Origin: Nymphaea colorata
Lineage: Eukaryota > Streptophyta > Magnoliopsida > Nymphaeales > Nymphaeaceae
Assembly (NCBI RefSeq): GCF_008831285.2
Contig: NW_022204592.1
Coordinates: forward strand, 1-19,494
Direction: 5' to 3'
Length of the DNA: 19,494 bases
Below the pieces are notes generated by a model. It did not search any database, had not been told where the DNA came from, and was given only the letters and a program-made list of their open reading frames with translations. Below, piece after piece: positions 9,558-19,229 of the stretch. A program made the translations under genes and the position numbers. How positions within the stretch are numbered: the stretch's first letter is position 1; each line of letters starts with the position of its first letter.

Positions 9558-10408
9558 TCAAGCAATCTATTGCCTTGTTCCATTGTCAAAGTAGCACTCC
9601 GTCTTCTCTCCCTCGGCGGTGATCTCCACGCCCTGACCGTGCCGCTTCCCCTTCAGCCAGTTCCCCTCGTAGCGTGACCCATCCACGTTTTGGTACACCC
9701 CGAATCCGCTCTTTTCGCCGAACTCGTACCGCCCCTCGTAGTAATTGCCTGAGCTCCAGGTGTACTTGCCCTGCCCGTGGTACTCGCCGTCTCTAAAATC
9801 GCCCTCGTAGGTGTGGGTGGTGGATTTGAATATGCCGTGACCGTGGAACTTGCCATTGAGGAACTCGCCTTCAAACTCGTTGCCGTTGTCAAAGACGATG
9901 CGTCCGTGACCGTTCTTGAGGTTGTTGTGAAACTGCCCTCGTAGACGTACTGGCCTACCTTCTGGAGCGCCCTCTCCCTCGAACCGGTGGTTGCAGAACT
10001 CGCCCTCGTAGATCTCCTTTCCGTTTTGGGAAGTATACTTTCCGGAGATCAGCTCGTTATCCTTGAAAACGCCGGAGTAGGTAGCTCCGTTTTGCTGGTA
10101 TGTGCCATGACCGCAGGCGCGATCGTTCTCCCAGCTCCCTCGTAGAAGCTGCCCTGTGGCCACTCCATGCGACCCTGACCGTGCCTGACGGCTCCCACAG
10201 CTTCTCCCACGTAGACTTCTCCAGTATCATACGTGATGCGGAATTTCTTATCGGGGAGGGCTTCGATCTTGGGTCCTGAGGCGGGCCGGGGTTATTTGGG
10301 GCCATTGACGTTGATGCTGACGGCGGTGCGTGAGGGCGTGGCTAGGGATTTGCTGTTATCCTTCTGCGAGAAGGTTTCACACTCTTTGCAAATCGGATTG
10401 TTTCCCAT
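9558..10408 (-). CDS. MORN-repeat protein with a possibly lipidated N-terminus
   Basis: About 284 residues. Starts MGNNPICKECETFSQKDN: glycine at position 2 and two early cysteines suggest N-myristoylation plus S-acylation, although position 6 is Ile, not the favoured Ser/Thr. A Pro/Ala-rich spacer follows, then about nine MORN units of the form YxGxFxxGxxxGxG, for example YEGEFCNHRFEGEG, FEGEFLNGKFHGHG, YEGDFRDGEYHGQG and YEGNWLKGKRHGQG. MORN arrays commonly act as membrane-associated or cytoskeletal scaffolds. After the repeats the frame reads through a TAG and stops at TGA 9558-9560. A one-base break near 10139 is repaired by an extra G in YEGSW; another pair of shifts lies at about 9940-9975. 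Starts 115 bp from, and divergent to, the CNOT11 gene. The family call is firm; lipidation is inference. Confidence 0.88.
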
Positions 10409-10523
10409 TAAAATAATAAAAAGTGATGGGAGGATCGGAGCTCCCATTTTCGGACCGTTGTTGTGAAATCCAAGGATTGTTTAAATTTTTAGATTGGGAT
10501 GGGCTGGTGTTTATATTAGTTTG
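10409..10523. promoter_or_regulatory. Compact bidirectional promoter region
   Basis: Only 115 bp separate the start codons of the MORN gene (minus) and the CNOT11 homologue (plus), so both promoters must lie here or overlap the genes. No specific element recognised; inferred from layout only. Confidence 0.45.
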
Positions 10524-11822
10524 ATGCTGTAAGGGAAGTAGCTGGAGAAATTGCTCGATATCCTGAGCGTGAAGGAACAAACGCTGGATGAAATTGAAGG
10601 ACAGTTCCTCACGTCGTTCAGCTAAAGCATCTCGGTGTTTAATGCCTCCTTCGCCATGAGCAACCTGCTCAACCTCAATGTGCATCTACACTCACACAGC
10701 TTCTGAGTAGCCAGCAGCGCATCATCGCCCTCTTCCTGCTGATCGAGAACTTCAAGTCGGAAGGATTCAAGCGCCACCCTTTCGGCGCCACCATCCTCAA
10801 CATCTCCCTCAGGACAACTGAGCCCTACGAGCGCAGGATGATCGCCGATCTCGTCATCGACTCCAAGCGCGAAAGAGTAAAACAATAACCACGCAGTATA
10901 GCAAGTTCAAAATCGAAGGGCTCTTCGACGAAGAACAGGTCCTCATCTAGATGGCCGAAGAAAGACCCGAAATTAAAAAACTTCGAGATTAGTTCATCGC
11001 TGCACTGCCCAAAGTACCACTTGTACGACCAAGGTTTCCCAATCGAAGCGAAGCGAGGTCCATACTGTGGTTTCTGACTTTAACTAGCGAGATAAGAAGT
11101 ACTTTGCGCCATAGACCTAAGTATCCCGCGCATCCATCCGTTCCAGGAGGTGTCAATGAGGGCTTCAACGTGGGCTTCATGCGACCAGTGCCGCCTTCCT
11201 CCCAGTTCCCCCTCTGAGTTCAACTGGCTCTCTCCCGGCATCGTAGCGGATGTGCACTGGGACAACACTGCAGAGATCGAGAAGAAATGCAGAAGTGCAG
11301 ACAGATCATCAACAAGGGACTGGACCACCACCTGACCAAGGACTAGGCCACCGAGATCGATCGCAGTCTGGAGATCGAGCCCTACGCTGTCCTTAACCTC
11401 AACATCAGTTGCGAAAACTTGAACCTGCTCATCAAGAACAACCCCTTTGTGGCTGTCAGTTTCCTCGTGAAGATGGCTAACTACCCCTCATCGCAGACTA
11501 CCTGGAAAGCATCCTCGCCAGTCCCATCAGTCTCAACTCGATTGACGTCATCTCCAGACTCACCAAGGCTGCGCGCATCCCCAGCGAATACCTCGAGACC
11601 TACACCCTCAAGAACATGAAAGAGGCCATCGCTATTCCCGAAAACCACAAGGACAGGGCAAAGATGTCAAGAGTGATTGCGACGTTTATCCGGTCGCTGA
11701 TGAAGAACAAAGTGCTGGACATCAGCAAGTACGAGGAGGAGTTGGCTGATTTCGTCAACGCTTTTGTGGAGATCTAGGAGATCCAGGCCCTGAGGAAATT
11801 GCTGTCAGTGAAGAATGAGTGA
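10524..11822 (+). CDS. CNOT11: CCR4-NOT complex subunit 11 homologue
   Basis: Subunit of the cytoplasmic CCR4-NOT deadenylase complex that shortens mRNA poly(A) tails. About 430 residues from ATG 10524 (MLQGKQLEKLLDILSVKEQ) to TGA 11820-11822. The N-terminal region contains QQRIIALFLLIENFKSEGF followed by HPFGA, matching the helical N-terminal part of animal CNOT11. After a 20-nt intron comes a variable middle, then EFNWLSPGIVADVHWD. The C-terminal domain is the clearest match: LIKNNPFVAVSFLVKMANYP, SPISLNSIDVISRLTKAARI, PSEYLETYTLKNMKEAI and VIATFIRSLMKNKVLDISKY follow the same order as the animal protein's NNPLVAIEMLLKLM region. In-frame TAG codons occur. Frame breaks near 10690, 11015, 11210 and 11485; the last is one missing C. 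The middle (11000-11200) remains unresolved between frames. Confidence 0.85.
10877..10896 (+). other. 20-nt spliceosomal intron in the CNOT11 gene
   Basis: The sequence is GTAAAACAATAACCACGCAG. Removal joins AAG CGC GAA AGA to TAT AGC AAG TTC in frame (phase 0), continuing FKIEGLFDEEQVLIQMAEE. A at position 15 followed by C. Confidence 0.85.
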
Positions 11823-12016
11823 TGTTGAGTACAGTCGAGTCAATCACTTATCATATCATCCTTATCACACCCCAAACATCTTTCATCAGTAACCCATCCT
11901 TTCTTTTTGGTTCACTTCTACTTGTCTATTTGTTTTTGCTCGGATGGTCGCAATGTGGATAAAGCTTGGAGCTGATTGCAATATGATGTTTTATTTGATT
12001 TATTGATTATTTGAAG

Positions 12017-12954
12017 ATGAGCGATAACAAAAGCAATTCGAGCCGCCATCGCGACCACCCTTTCGAAAATCAGGAAAGCTCCAACTTCCAAGAGCCAACC
12101 AGTTCTCAGATATAGAGAAACCCAAAAAAAAGCCATAATAGGTCCCCGAAGAACCGCCCAAACCCAACCCAGCATAGAACTTTGTCGATAAGAGCAAATC
12201 CCTCAAGCGGGTCGAAAGCGGAGAGGAAATAGTAAAGGCGCGCAACGTGGAGAGCAGTCCCAACGATAAACGCAATTCTGGAATCGTTATCCGCATAAAA
12301 TCGTTGGAAGAAGTGGGATACTTGCCAGCAGTAACGTTAAACCTATGTAGAAAGTACTGATCGAGATCAGGAACGAGACCAATCCCAACGGAGTGGACCG
12401 TGAGGATGCTGGAACTAGACAGACCAAACTAGTGGCCAAGCACGACCCCACCTGGGACGAGGACTTCTATTACAACAACAACGTCGTCCTCGACGACAAC
12501 ATCACCTTCATCCTCAGGGGAGAGAAGCAGGAAGAACACGCCAGAACAGAAGTCCGCAATCTCTCCCTCCTCCGCAAGTCCAATTCGCAGAAACAGTAAT
12601 TGGATGACTCCACAATCGGTAAGTATAGAGTAATCTAGAACGTTAGCTGGTGAAATTGGAGCTCAAGCATGACGATGTGGTCATCGCTAACCTCCTCATC
12701 GAGATTAGCTTCTACGAAGAGAAGATATCTTGGGAGGCGTGCTAATGCCTGTTCTTTCGCTGCGTCCTCCACCCAACTTCGTGGCCAAGTACAACGCAAT
12801 CGATACCTATAACCCTGAGTTTGGAAGCAAGGTTGGATCGAAAGCCAACTGCTTCAATTCTACGATGCAGGCATGCTGCCAGGGTTCGATAATGTGGAGG
12901 TGTTTCCGCCTAAAATCAAACGCAGGAATGAAAGAAAGCCAGTCAGAGAAGTGA
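12017..12954 (+). CDS. C2-domain protein
   Basis: About 310 residues. Start ATG 12017 gives MSDNKSNSSRHRDHP, followed by a disordered Lys/Pro/Gln-rich region (EKPKKKPQQVPEEPPKPNPA) containing TAA/TAG codons. From about residue 110 a C2-like beta-sandwich follows: LPAVTLNLCRKVLIEIRNE, then TRQTKLVAKHDPTWDEDF with the typical PTWDE-F signature, VLDDNITFILRG, and after a 20-nt intron VKLELKHDDVVIANLLIEIS. C2 domains bind membranes or partner proteins, often with calcium; the usual cluster of calcium-binding aspartates is not clearly present. One-base breaks near 12059 and 12354 are homopolymer-like. The end is uncertain: TGA 12952-12954 is nearest, and a shifted frame (FYDAGMLPGFDNVEVFPPK) shows the natural C-terminus reaches about there. 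Confidence 0.72.
12619..12638 (+). other. 20-nt spliceosomal intron in the C2-domain gene
   Basis: The sequence is GTAAGTATAGAGTAATCTAG. Removal joins ACA ATC G to AA CGT TAG CTG, giving DDSTIERQLVKLELKHDD across the junction and curing an otherwise unavoidable shift. Phase 1. A at position 15 followed by T. Confidence 0.9.
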
Positions 12955-13152
12955 GTGATCACTATGTCCATTCATCTCCATCCCATATAATCAAATCATC
13001 ATACAAACCGCTTTTTTCACGATCATTATCATTCGTTTAAGATGTCTTCACTCTCCATGCACTCTCTATTGATAGCCATCCATTAGTAATAGATCAATAG
13101 AGAACAAGTGATTGAGTACCTAAAGTGTTTACATATTAAATATTAATTGAGA

Positions 13153-13352
13153 ATGATCTACAAGCATGTGGAAAAGGCTATCGACTAAAGCGAAAACTAC
13201 CCCGGATGGAAGGATACCCTGCTGAGACCATTCCTGCTGGGAGTGGCCTTCGGTACAGGCTGCTACATCGCCAAAGTCATCCTCCAATGCCCCCTCATGA
13301 GCGACATAATGACATGGCCGAGCGCGGCGCCAAGCTGAGGAGAGGAATATGA
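13153..13352 (+). CDS. Small protein with one membrane segment
   Basis: ATG 13153 opens MIYKHVEKAIDQSENYPGWK (Gln from TAA), then DTLLRPFLLGVAFGTGCYIA, a likely single transmembrane helix with small residues, then KVILQCPLMSD. One added base near 13310 gives a basic tail (DMAERGAKLRRGI) and a TGA at 13350-13352; without it the frame stops at 13338. About 66 residues. The short N-terminal helix, one Gly-rich membrane segment and basic tail would suit an organelle membrane protein, possibly mitochondrial, but I recognise no family. Confidence 0.5.
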
Positions 13353-13428
13353 CCTGATTGGATGATTTATGACTGTATGGTCTTGCATATTAGGGAATGT
13401 AGTGACTACAAGGATAAAGAAATGAGGG

Positions 13429-14615
13429 TCACTCGGTCTGCATCGACTTGGAGATCTCATCGTCTGAGACTGACTTCTCCACGTAGTCGGCCACTTTGAA
13501 TCGGTTGGCAGGCAGGGTGTTGTCCGGCAGCCACACCAAGTGCTGCAGAGTATCGTATTCCCGCTCCCGGATGAGGGAGGTATAGGCCTTGAATTCCTTT
13601 GAATGCACCATTGCGTTTTCGTATTAGAGACATTCGCTGGTCTGCAGGACCTTCTCACGCGGATCAGGGAGATGAGAGGGACTGGCATTGATAGGCTCAT
13701 GGCGCATCGATATTGAACCTTGATAAACATATTATACATTGTTTTTGGAGCGGATTACCTACTCATAGTTGTGGCGTTGCAACTAGTTGAAAGTGGCCAA
13801 GGGGATGCGCCCATCCAGGTAGTCTAACAGCAAGGCAACGTTCTCGAGATTCTTGATAACTAGGTCGAAATATCCTTCACAACTGAACCCCCTATGTTAC
13901 ATTGCGCTTACTCGAAGAGAGGCATTCTAAACTTTAGACACTAGATAATGAAGTCCTCAGAGCTGTATCCGAACATCTCCATCATGGCTAGCGATACCAC
14001 TAACCGATTCGACGAGATCTTGCAGATGTAGGCAGCGTGGCCCAGTGAATCCAAGTAAGCAATTGCATCCGCATTCATATTTGCACTACGAGCTGATTCA
14101 GGCCGGCTGAACGATACCCTCCTCTCGATATCTTGAAGGTAGCTGGCAAGGACCTGGAAACGTGAATCAGGGTCCTATTTGTAGCGAGCGATGACTTCAG
14201 GGCTGGGTTACAGATGGGATACACAGAGGCACTATTGGGGTGGTGGTCACCAAGGTGGATGATGAGGTAGTGGTCTGTGGCTTCGATGCGCTTGAGATTT
14301 TTGTGATAGAAGTAGGTCTTGATGAAAGACTCATCATGATGCGGGTCGCGAATGGCGCGCTAATTGATGGCCATCATCTGGGTTATAATAGTTGCACATT
14401 ATAGAAATTGAGGACGTGAGTCGTTTCCCCGCTTTCCCTGGCTCTCTTCTGGTAGAAATTCTCTCTTTGGCGCATTCTTTTCTTCTTCATGGATCTTTTT
14501 TAGAGGAAAGTTACTTTTTATGGATGGGAGGGGTTCGGGCGTGCGGTGCTGGGGGGCGGTTGAAGCGGTCTACTGCATTTTTTATTTCTGATTTCACCTT
14601 TTCTCTGATTGGCAT
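13429..14615 (-). CDS. Unnamed conserved-looking protein with two 20-nt introns
   Basis: About 380 residues from ATG 14615 (MPIREKVKSEIKNAVDRFNR) to TGA 13429-13431. The N-terminus is basic and Pro-rich. After KKKRMRQRENFYQKRARESG and ETTHVLNFYN comes the first intron, then MMAINQRAIRDPHHDESFIK, YLIIHLGDHHPNSASVYPI, FQVLASYLQDIERRVSFSRP, YICKISSNRLVVSLAMMEMF and, after the second intron, GYFDLVIKNLENVALLLDYL. The C-terminal third is acidic (SVSDDEISKSMQTE). The regular, cysteine-poor helical sequence has the look of a conserved housekeeping or ciliary protein, but I cannot name a family. TAG codons occur in frame. One-base repairs are needed near 14200 (C run) and 14490. Confidence 0.78.
13892..13911 (-). 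other. 20-nt spliceosomal intron
   Basis: On the minus strand the sequence is GTAAGCGCAATGTAACATAG. Removal joins CTC TTC GA to G GGG TTC AGT (phase 2), linking KFRMPLFE to GFSCEGYFDLV in one frame. A at position 15 followed by C. Confidence 0.88.
14378..14397 (-). other. 20-nt spliceosomal intron
   Basis: On the minus strand the sequence is GTGCAACTATTATAACCCAG. Removal joins TTC TAT AAT to ATG ATG GCC (phase 0), giving VLNFYNMMAINQRAI. GTG, not GTA, at the 5' end, but the same length and A at position 15 followed by C. Confidence 0.8.
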
Positions 14616-15044
14616 GCGCGTTTCTCTCTTAGTATAACACTAGATAATTATTTTCCCGATGAGAAATAGCCCGTTAATATATCCTCCACTTACAGTCAAA
14701 GTATTAAAAAAAATAGGAAAAGAAAAACAACGAAAAATGAAATAGATCTACATGCCAGGAAGCTAAAGGGAAAAAATAAGAAAAAAGAAGTGATTGGAAG
14801 TTAATGGAAGTGGGTATTATCGGTTGAGGGGTACGGAGATCAACAATAGGCTTTATTTTCTTTTTTTGCCGGTAGATATGAATAAAAAAATTGGTATATT
14901 ACAGGGAAAATCTACATTTTACCTATCATAACATTACATTTGAATTATCGTTAGTCCATCTTTCCTCCAAAAAACGATGGCCTTGGGGGTATGATTGCCT
15001 TTTGCAAGGGGGAGAGGGGCAAATAGCCACTTTATAATTGATTG
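14616..15044. other. Divergent AT-rich intergenic region
   Basis: 429 bp between two divergent start codons. Purine-rich A/G tracts at about 14705-14800 and T runs near 14860 are present. I see no gene, RNA or defined promoter motif. Confidence 0.5.
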
Positions 15045-17890
15045 ATGCAGAAAGATAGTCCCCCCCATGAAAATACCTTCTCCATCGAGTTCGAAGAGTG
15101 GACCACCCTCCAATCGCTCCTTGCCAAGCACTCGGGAACCTCCCTCACCAACTCCTTCTGGAAGCGCCACGAAAAGGCACTAGCGCAATTCGTGTTTGTA
15201 TTTCGCATGAACTACGAAGACGAAAAGTGGAAGTAATGCACAATCAATCCAGATTGAGACGAACCTTTCCCGAACTGCTCTCCTTCGAGAAAGCGATGAT
15301 CAAGCGCTACGATAAAGATATCCCCCACTTTCCCCTACAGAAGGAGCATGAGATCAGCATCGACACCATTGACAAGCTGTCAGAGTTCCTCATCTTCTTC
15401 CTCAAAAAAGTTGTCAACACTGCCTTCTACGACCCAGAAGTGCAGGCCTTCCTCGATATCCTCCCCGAAAGGTTCGGTAACTCTTCCCTCAAGAAGGACA
15501 CGGCGTCATTTTCGGAGAATTCCAGCTAAGGAAACTTTCAGGAGGCCGATACAACTAAAAATCGTACTGCAAGTCCCTCAGGCATTGCCTTTGCCCGTGC
15601 GCACGCACCTGGCGCTCACGCTTCTTTACTGTGACGACAACGGCGTTTTCTACAGTAAGGTGAGGAGGAGTTTCGAAGTGAGGGATATGCTTATCTACTG
15701 CAACAGGTTCAAGATGTTCATCGGCAAGCAGGAAACCGAGGATGAATTGGGATCACTCTCAAGTCGCGCAGAGGGAACTCGCATTAGTTGCCCCAGATGT
15801 TTCAACTTTTGTGCTCTTTGTCACCGCCATGCGAGAAGCACTCGAGAATTCCCCCTCACCAAGGAACATCCCTTCGGAAGCTTCTCCCCCGTTCGCAATA
15901 ACTGCTCCACCGTCTTTTACGCGGACGGAGAGGGGTATTTTCGAGATGTTTACCTGTAGCTCAAAAACGCGAAGAAGTACGTATACATCACAGACTGGAT
16001 GATCACGCCCTACTTCAACTTGTCAGGAGGGAAGGCTAGGGAGAGGGGAGGGAGGCCAGTGAAGTCACTGAGTTCAGACTGGACAAAGTCTGGAGGAGGC
16101 GCGGGGAGAGGAGTGTCAATCTACATTATCCTCTACCAGGAGCCCAAAGTGGCCATCAACAACGACAGCGAATACGCAGAGAATACTGTCTCGCCTGCAC
16201 CGCAACATCAAGGTGATTCGCCACCCAAACTACTCGTCATTCCCTTCTTCTGGAGCCACCACGAGAAGCTGGTACTGATCGACCAGCGCATTGCCTTCAT
16301 CGGCGGCCTTGATATCTGCTATGGACGGTGGGATACATCCGACCACTTCCTGACCAACGACCACAACTTGTGGAGCGGCGCCGATTTCTGCAATCTGCGC
16401 ATTACTGACATCTACTTTCCACGCAACTTCATGATGTGCAGTCTCGATCCACGCACACAGCCACGCATGCCTTGGCACGATGTCGCCATACAACTCAGAG
16501 GTGCATCCGTGCATGATCTTGCAAGGCACTTCACTGGCTACTGGAATTTCGTAACAAGTCAAATGGACATGGACGACCAAGAGTTGCTGACCATCTCAGG
16601 GAGGCAGACCTACCATTTCCATTCAGGCAGCAGTGGCGAAGACACCCGCGACAACAAGGTGCTGCCGATGATGGACAAGCGCAAAGATACAGCCGATATC
16701 GAGTCATAGTTGGTCGACAATCTCATCGAAGAGGAATACTATGAGAAGTACCTGAACGAGAACGTGCTGAGGGTGGGTTCTCTGCAGATCCCCCGCATGC
16801 ACGTCATCAAGGAGAACATCAAGGCCATGCCGCGCAAGCTAATCGAGCTGATTACGTAATCCAAAGAAGAGAACCGCTTCCTTTTGGTCGCCAACGAGGC
16901 CGAAGACACCAGAGAGGGTACCAATCGCCCAAATTAGGCCGCTATTCCCACCAGTTTCTACGCAGCGCTGCAACCTGGAGCCAGGGACTCATGCAAAAAG
17001 AACAAAGCATCTACGAGGCCTACCTCCATCTCATCGAAACCGCAGAACACTTCATTTACATCGAGAATCAGTTTTTCATCTGTAAGGAAAACCTGATCGT
17101 CGAAAGACTGGCATAGAGGATCAGCAAAGCACATGCCTTGAAAAAACCATTCAAAGTTGTCATCTTCATCCCCTTACTTCCTGGCTTTTAGGGCGACGTC
17201 AGGGAGGAGAAGTCAGCAGTGATGCGAATCCAGCTCTACTGGGAGTACTGGACTATATGCCGATCAAGCAAATCGCTTTTTCGCAGATTGGCACACGTCA
17301 AGCCTCTTGAACAGTATTTGCAATTTTTCAGTCTCCGCCAGCATGGCTCCACCCATGAGAAACTACCACTCACTGAGATCCTCTACATCCACTCCAAATT
17401 GATGATAGTCGACGACATGCGCATGATTATCGGAAGCGCAAACATCAATGACGCAGTCTTTTAGGCTAGCGTGATTCAGAAATGCCCTGTATATTCGGGA
17501 GCAGCAGCCAGTAGCTTCACCCTTCGGCTGGGAAGTATCGCCTGGCATCCAGGACTTCAGGATCCGCCTCTATGAGGAACATTTCGGCAACACGGGGGAC
17601 TTTCCGCCAATCCCCTCAACGAGGAGCTATGGAGGATGTGCCAGCTGCGAGCGAAGACCAATACGCTCATCTACAGAGAAGTCTTCGGCTGCTACCCCGA
17701 CGACACCATGCGCAACTTCGGCCAAATAGAGGAAGTCTACCAGAAGAGCAGACTGGAAAACTATGAAAAACGCAAGGAGGAAATCGTAGGCCATGTGGTG
17801 GAACTGCCACTACGATTTCTTTAAGAGTAAAATCTCAATCTCTCCGCAAAGGAGAAGGAATACTTCCTGCCCCTTATCTTCTTTACCTGA
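15045..17890 (+). CDS. PX-PH phospholipase D (PLD1/2-type)
   Basis: Hydrolyses phosphatidylcholine to phosphatidic acid and choline at membranes. About 940 residues from ATG 15045 ([19 protein letters not shown]) to TGA 17888-17890. An N-terminal PX domain is split by a 20-nt intron ([15 protein letters not shown], then [15 protein letters not shown]). A PH-like domain follows, with an unusual Cys-rich entry ([20 protein letters not shown]). Then the catalytic halves: [22 protein letters not shown], first HKD motif [35 protein letters not shown] with TAG at the next, usually Glu, position, and second HKD motif [20 protein letters not shown]. The C-terminus ([29 protein letters not shown]) matches the family end. 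At least ten one-base deficits, mostly in G or C runs, break the frame. All key catalytic residues are present, so I treat it as functional with sequence errors, not a pseudogene. Confidence 0.9.
15233..15252 (+). other. 20-nt spliceosomal intron in the PLD gene
   Basis: The sequence is GTAATGCACAATCAATCCAG. Removal joins AAG TGG AA to A TTG AGA CGA (phase 2), giving [15 protein letters not shown] of the PX domain. A at position 15 followed by T. Confidence 0.9.
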
Positions 17891-17928
17891 TTTATCCTAT
17901 AAGAGTGCAATCTATAACATATGGATGA

Positions 17929-19229
17929 TCATTGCTCGATGGTGACGGCGGCGTACTCGGGGAAGAACCTGCCCTTGAAGGCTTTTGGCTGTTCGTAGTA
18001 CTTCTTTATCTGGGGAAGATCGTTGAACTCTGCACGGATCCTGCCCAGGAAGGAGAAGGCCTTGAAGTCTTCGGGGAAAAGGCGCTCGATGTAGTGGGAA
18101 TCCTCGGCAACGACGAAGTCGGCAAGAGTGAGGTAGCCGAGAACGAACTTGTTTTCGCCCACAAACTTGTCCAGTTGTTCCAACTTGGGGCGATACTTTT
18201 CGATGACTGCAGTCTTAGCGGTTTCCCATTCCTTGTTGAAGAAGAGGCCCTTGGCAGCACCGGCGATTTCGGTAAAGATGGAGAGGAAGCTTTCCAGCTT
18301 GGCTTTTTCCTTGGCGTCCTTCCCGAGCAGCTCAGCGGGTCCCCAACGGTCGATGATGTAGCGTTGGATGGCGCCAGACTCAGTGATGTTGTATTCGCCG
18401 TCGACGAGGTATGGCAGGTTGGGGAAGTCGAGACCAAGGTGCAGCTTGTCCTCCTTGAACCAGTGGTCAGGGTTCTCGTAGTGGTAGTCTTCGAACTGGA
18501 CTCCTGCGTAAGATAGCAACAGTCTTGGCACTTGAGCCAAGCCTCTGATTTTCCAGTATGCCAGCTTAACATGATGGAATTTGGGCTGGACGCGAGGAAG
18601 CGAGGCAAGAAGGGCTCGATAACTGCATCAGGGCGCTTATAGTAGGCCTAAATGCTTGGCAGTTCCTCGAAGTTGCGCCTGATCCGCCACCAGAAAAGAT
18701 AATGCCTGTGCTCGGATGGGAAAATAGCCTCGAAGTAGTACAGGTACTCTGCCAGGTAGAAATCGACGATAGTCAAATAGCCAAGAGCGAATTCGCGGTC
18801 CCCAACAAATTGCTTGATGTAATCGATCTTAGGCTTGATCTTGGGGAATGTCTAGTTCCTGGCGTGCTCCCACTGGGCGTTTCCGAAGAGTTTGCGAAGC
18901 TCATTGAAGAAGTCGCTGATCACTCCCAACAAGTTTTCAACATGCCCCTCATCCTGCAAATTCTTTCCAAGCAGGTCGGTGCGGCCGGATCTGTTGACGA
19001 TGTACTTGGCGATGGCTGCGGATTAGGTGAGTTTGAATTCTCCATCGATGAGGTAGGGGATGTTGGGGAAGTCGAAGCCTAGATTTTTCTTGTCTTGTTC
19101 GAACCACTGGTCCTTGGTGGCGAACTCATATTATACCTCCTGGAAGGGGATGCCAGTTTCGGAGAGGAGAAGCCTGCTGACTTGCGCAAGTCCTCGTATC
19201 TTCCAATAGCCGATAGTGACTGTTGTCAT
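17929..19229 (-). CDS. Tandem (two-module) mu-class-like glutathione S-transferase
   Basis: Conjugates glutathione to electrophiles, in the cytosol. Module A runs from ATG 19229 (MTTVTIGYWKIRGLAQVSRL) to about 18575; module B from about 18572 to TGA 17929-17931. Each has the thioredoxin-like N-terminal domain (catalytic Tyr in GYWKIRGLA and AYWKIRGLA; DFPNIPYLIDGE and DFPNLPYLVDGE; glutathione-contact LTQSAAI and ITESGAI) and the helical C-terminal domain (LGYLTIVDF, LGYLTLADF). Module A uses TAA twice and TAG twice as Gln; module B uses none. No TGA separates the modules in module A's frame. A single missing base near 18570 (ATG-TT for ATG-GTT) would join them as one protein of about 433 residues, though the same ATG could start module B as its own gene. 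The start is about 185 bp from the telomere. Confidence 0.88.

Noticed and set aside
16230-16580. Minus-strand open frame across the PLD catalytic region
   Set aside because: Antisense to the first HKD motif region of PLD; no independent support.
17932-18516. Long plus-strand open frame rich in Val, Leu and Glu
   Set aside because: Exact antisense of the second GST module, whose catalytic and structural motifs are unambiguous on the minus strand.
18006-18608. Long minus-strand Ser/Pro-rich frame in the GST region
   Set aside because: Out-of-frame shadow of the GST. It is open only because of codon bias, and overlaps module A's tail because of the missing base near 18570.
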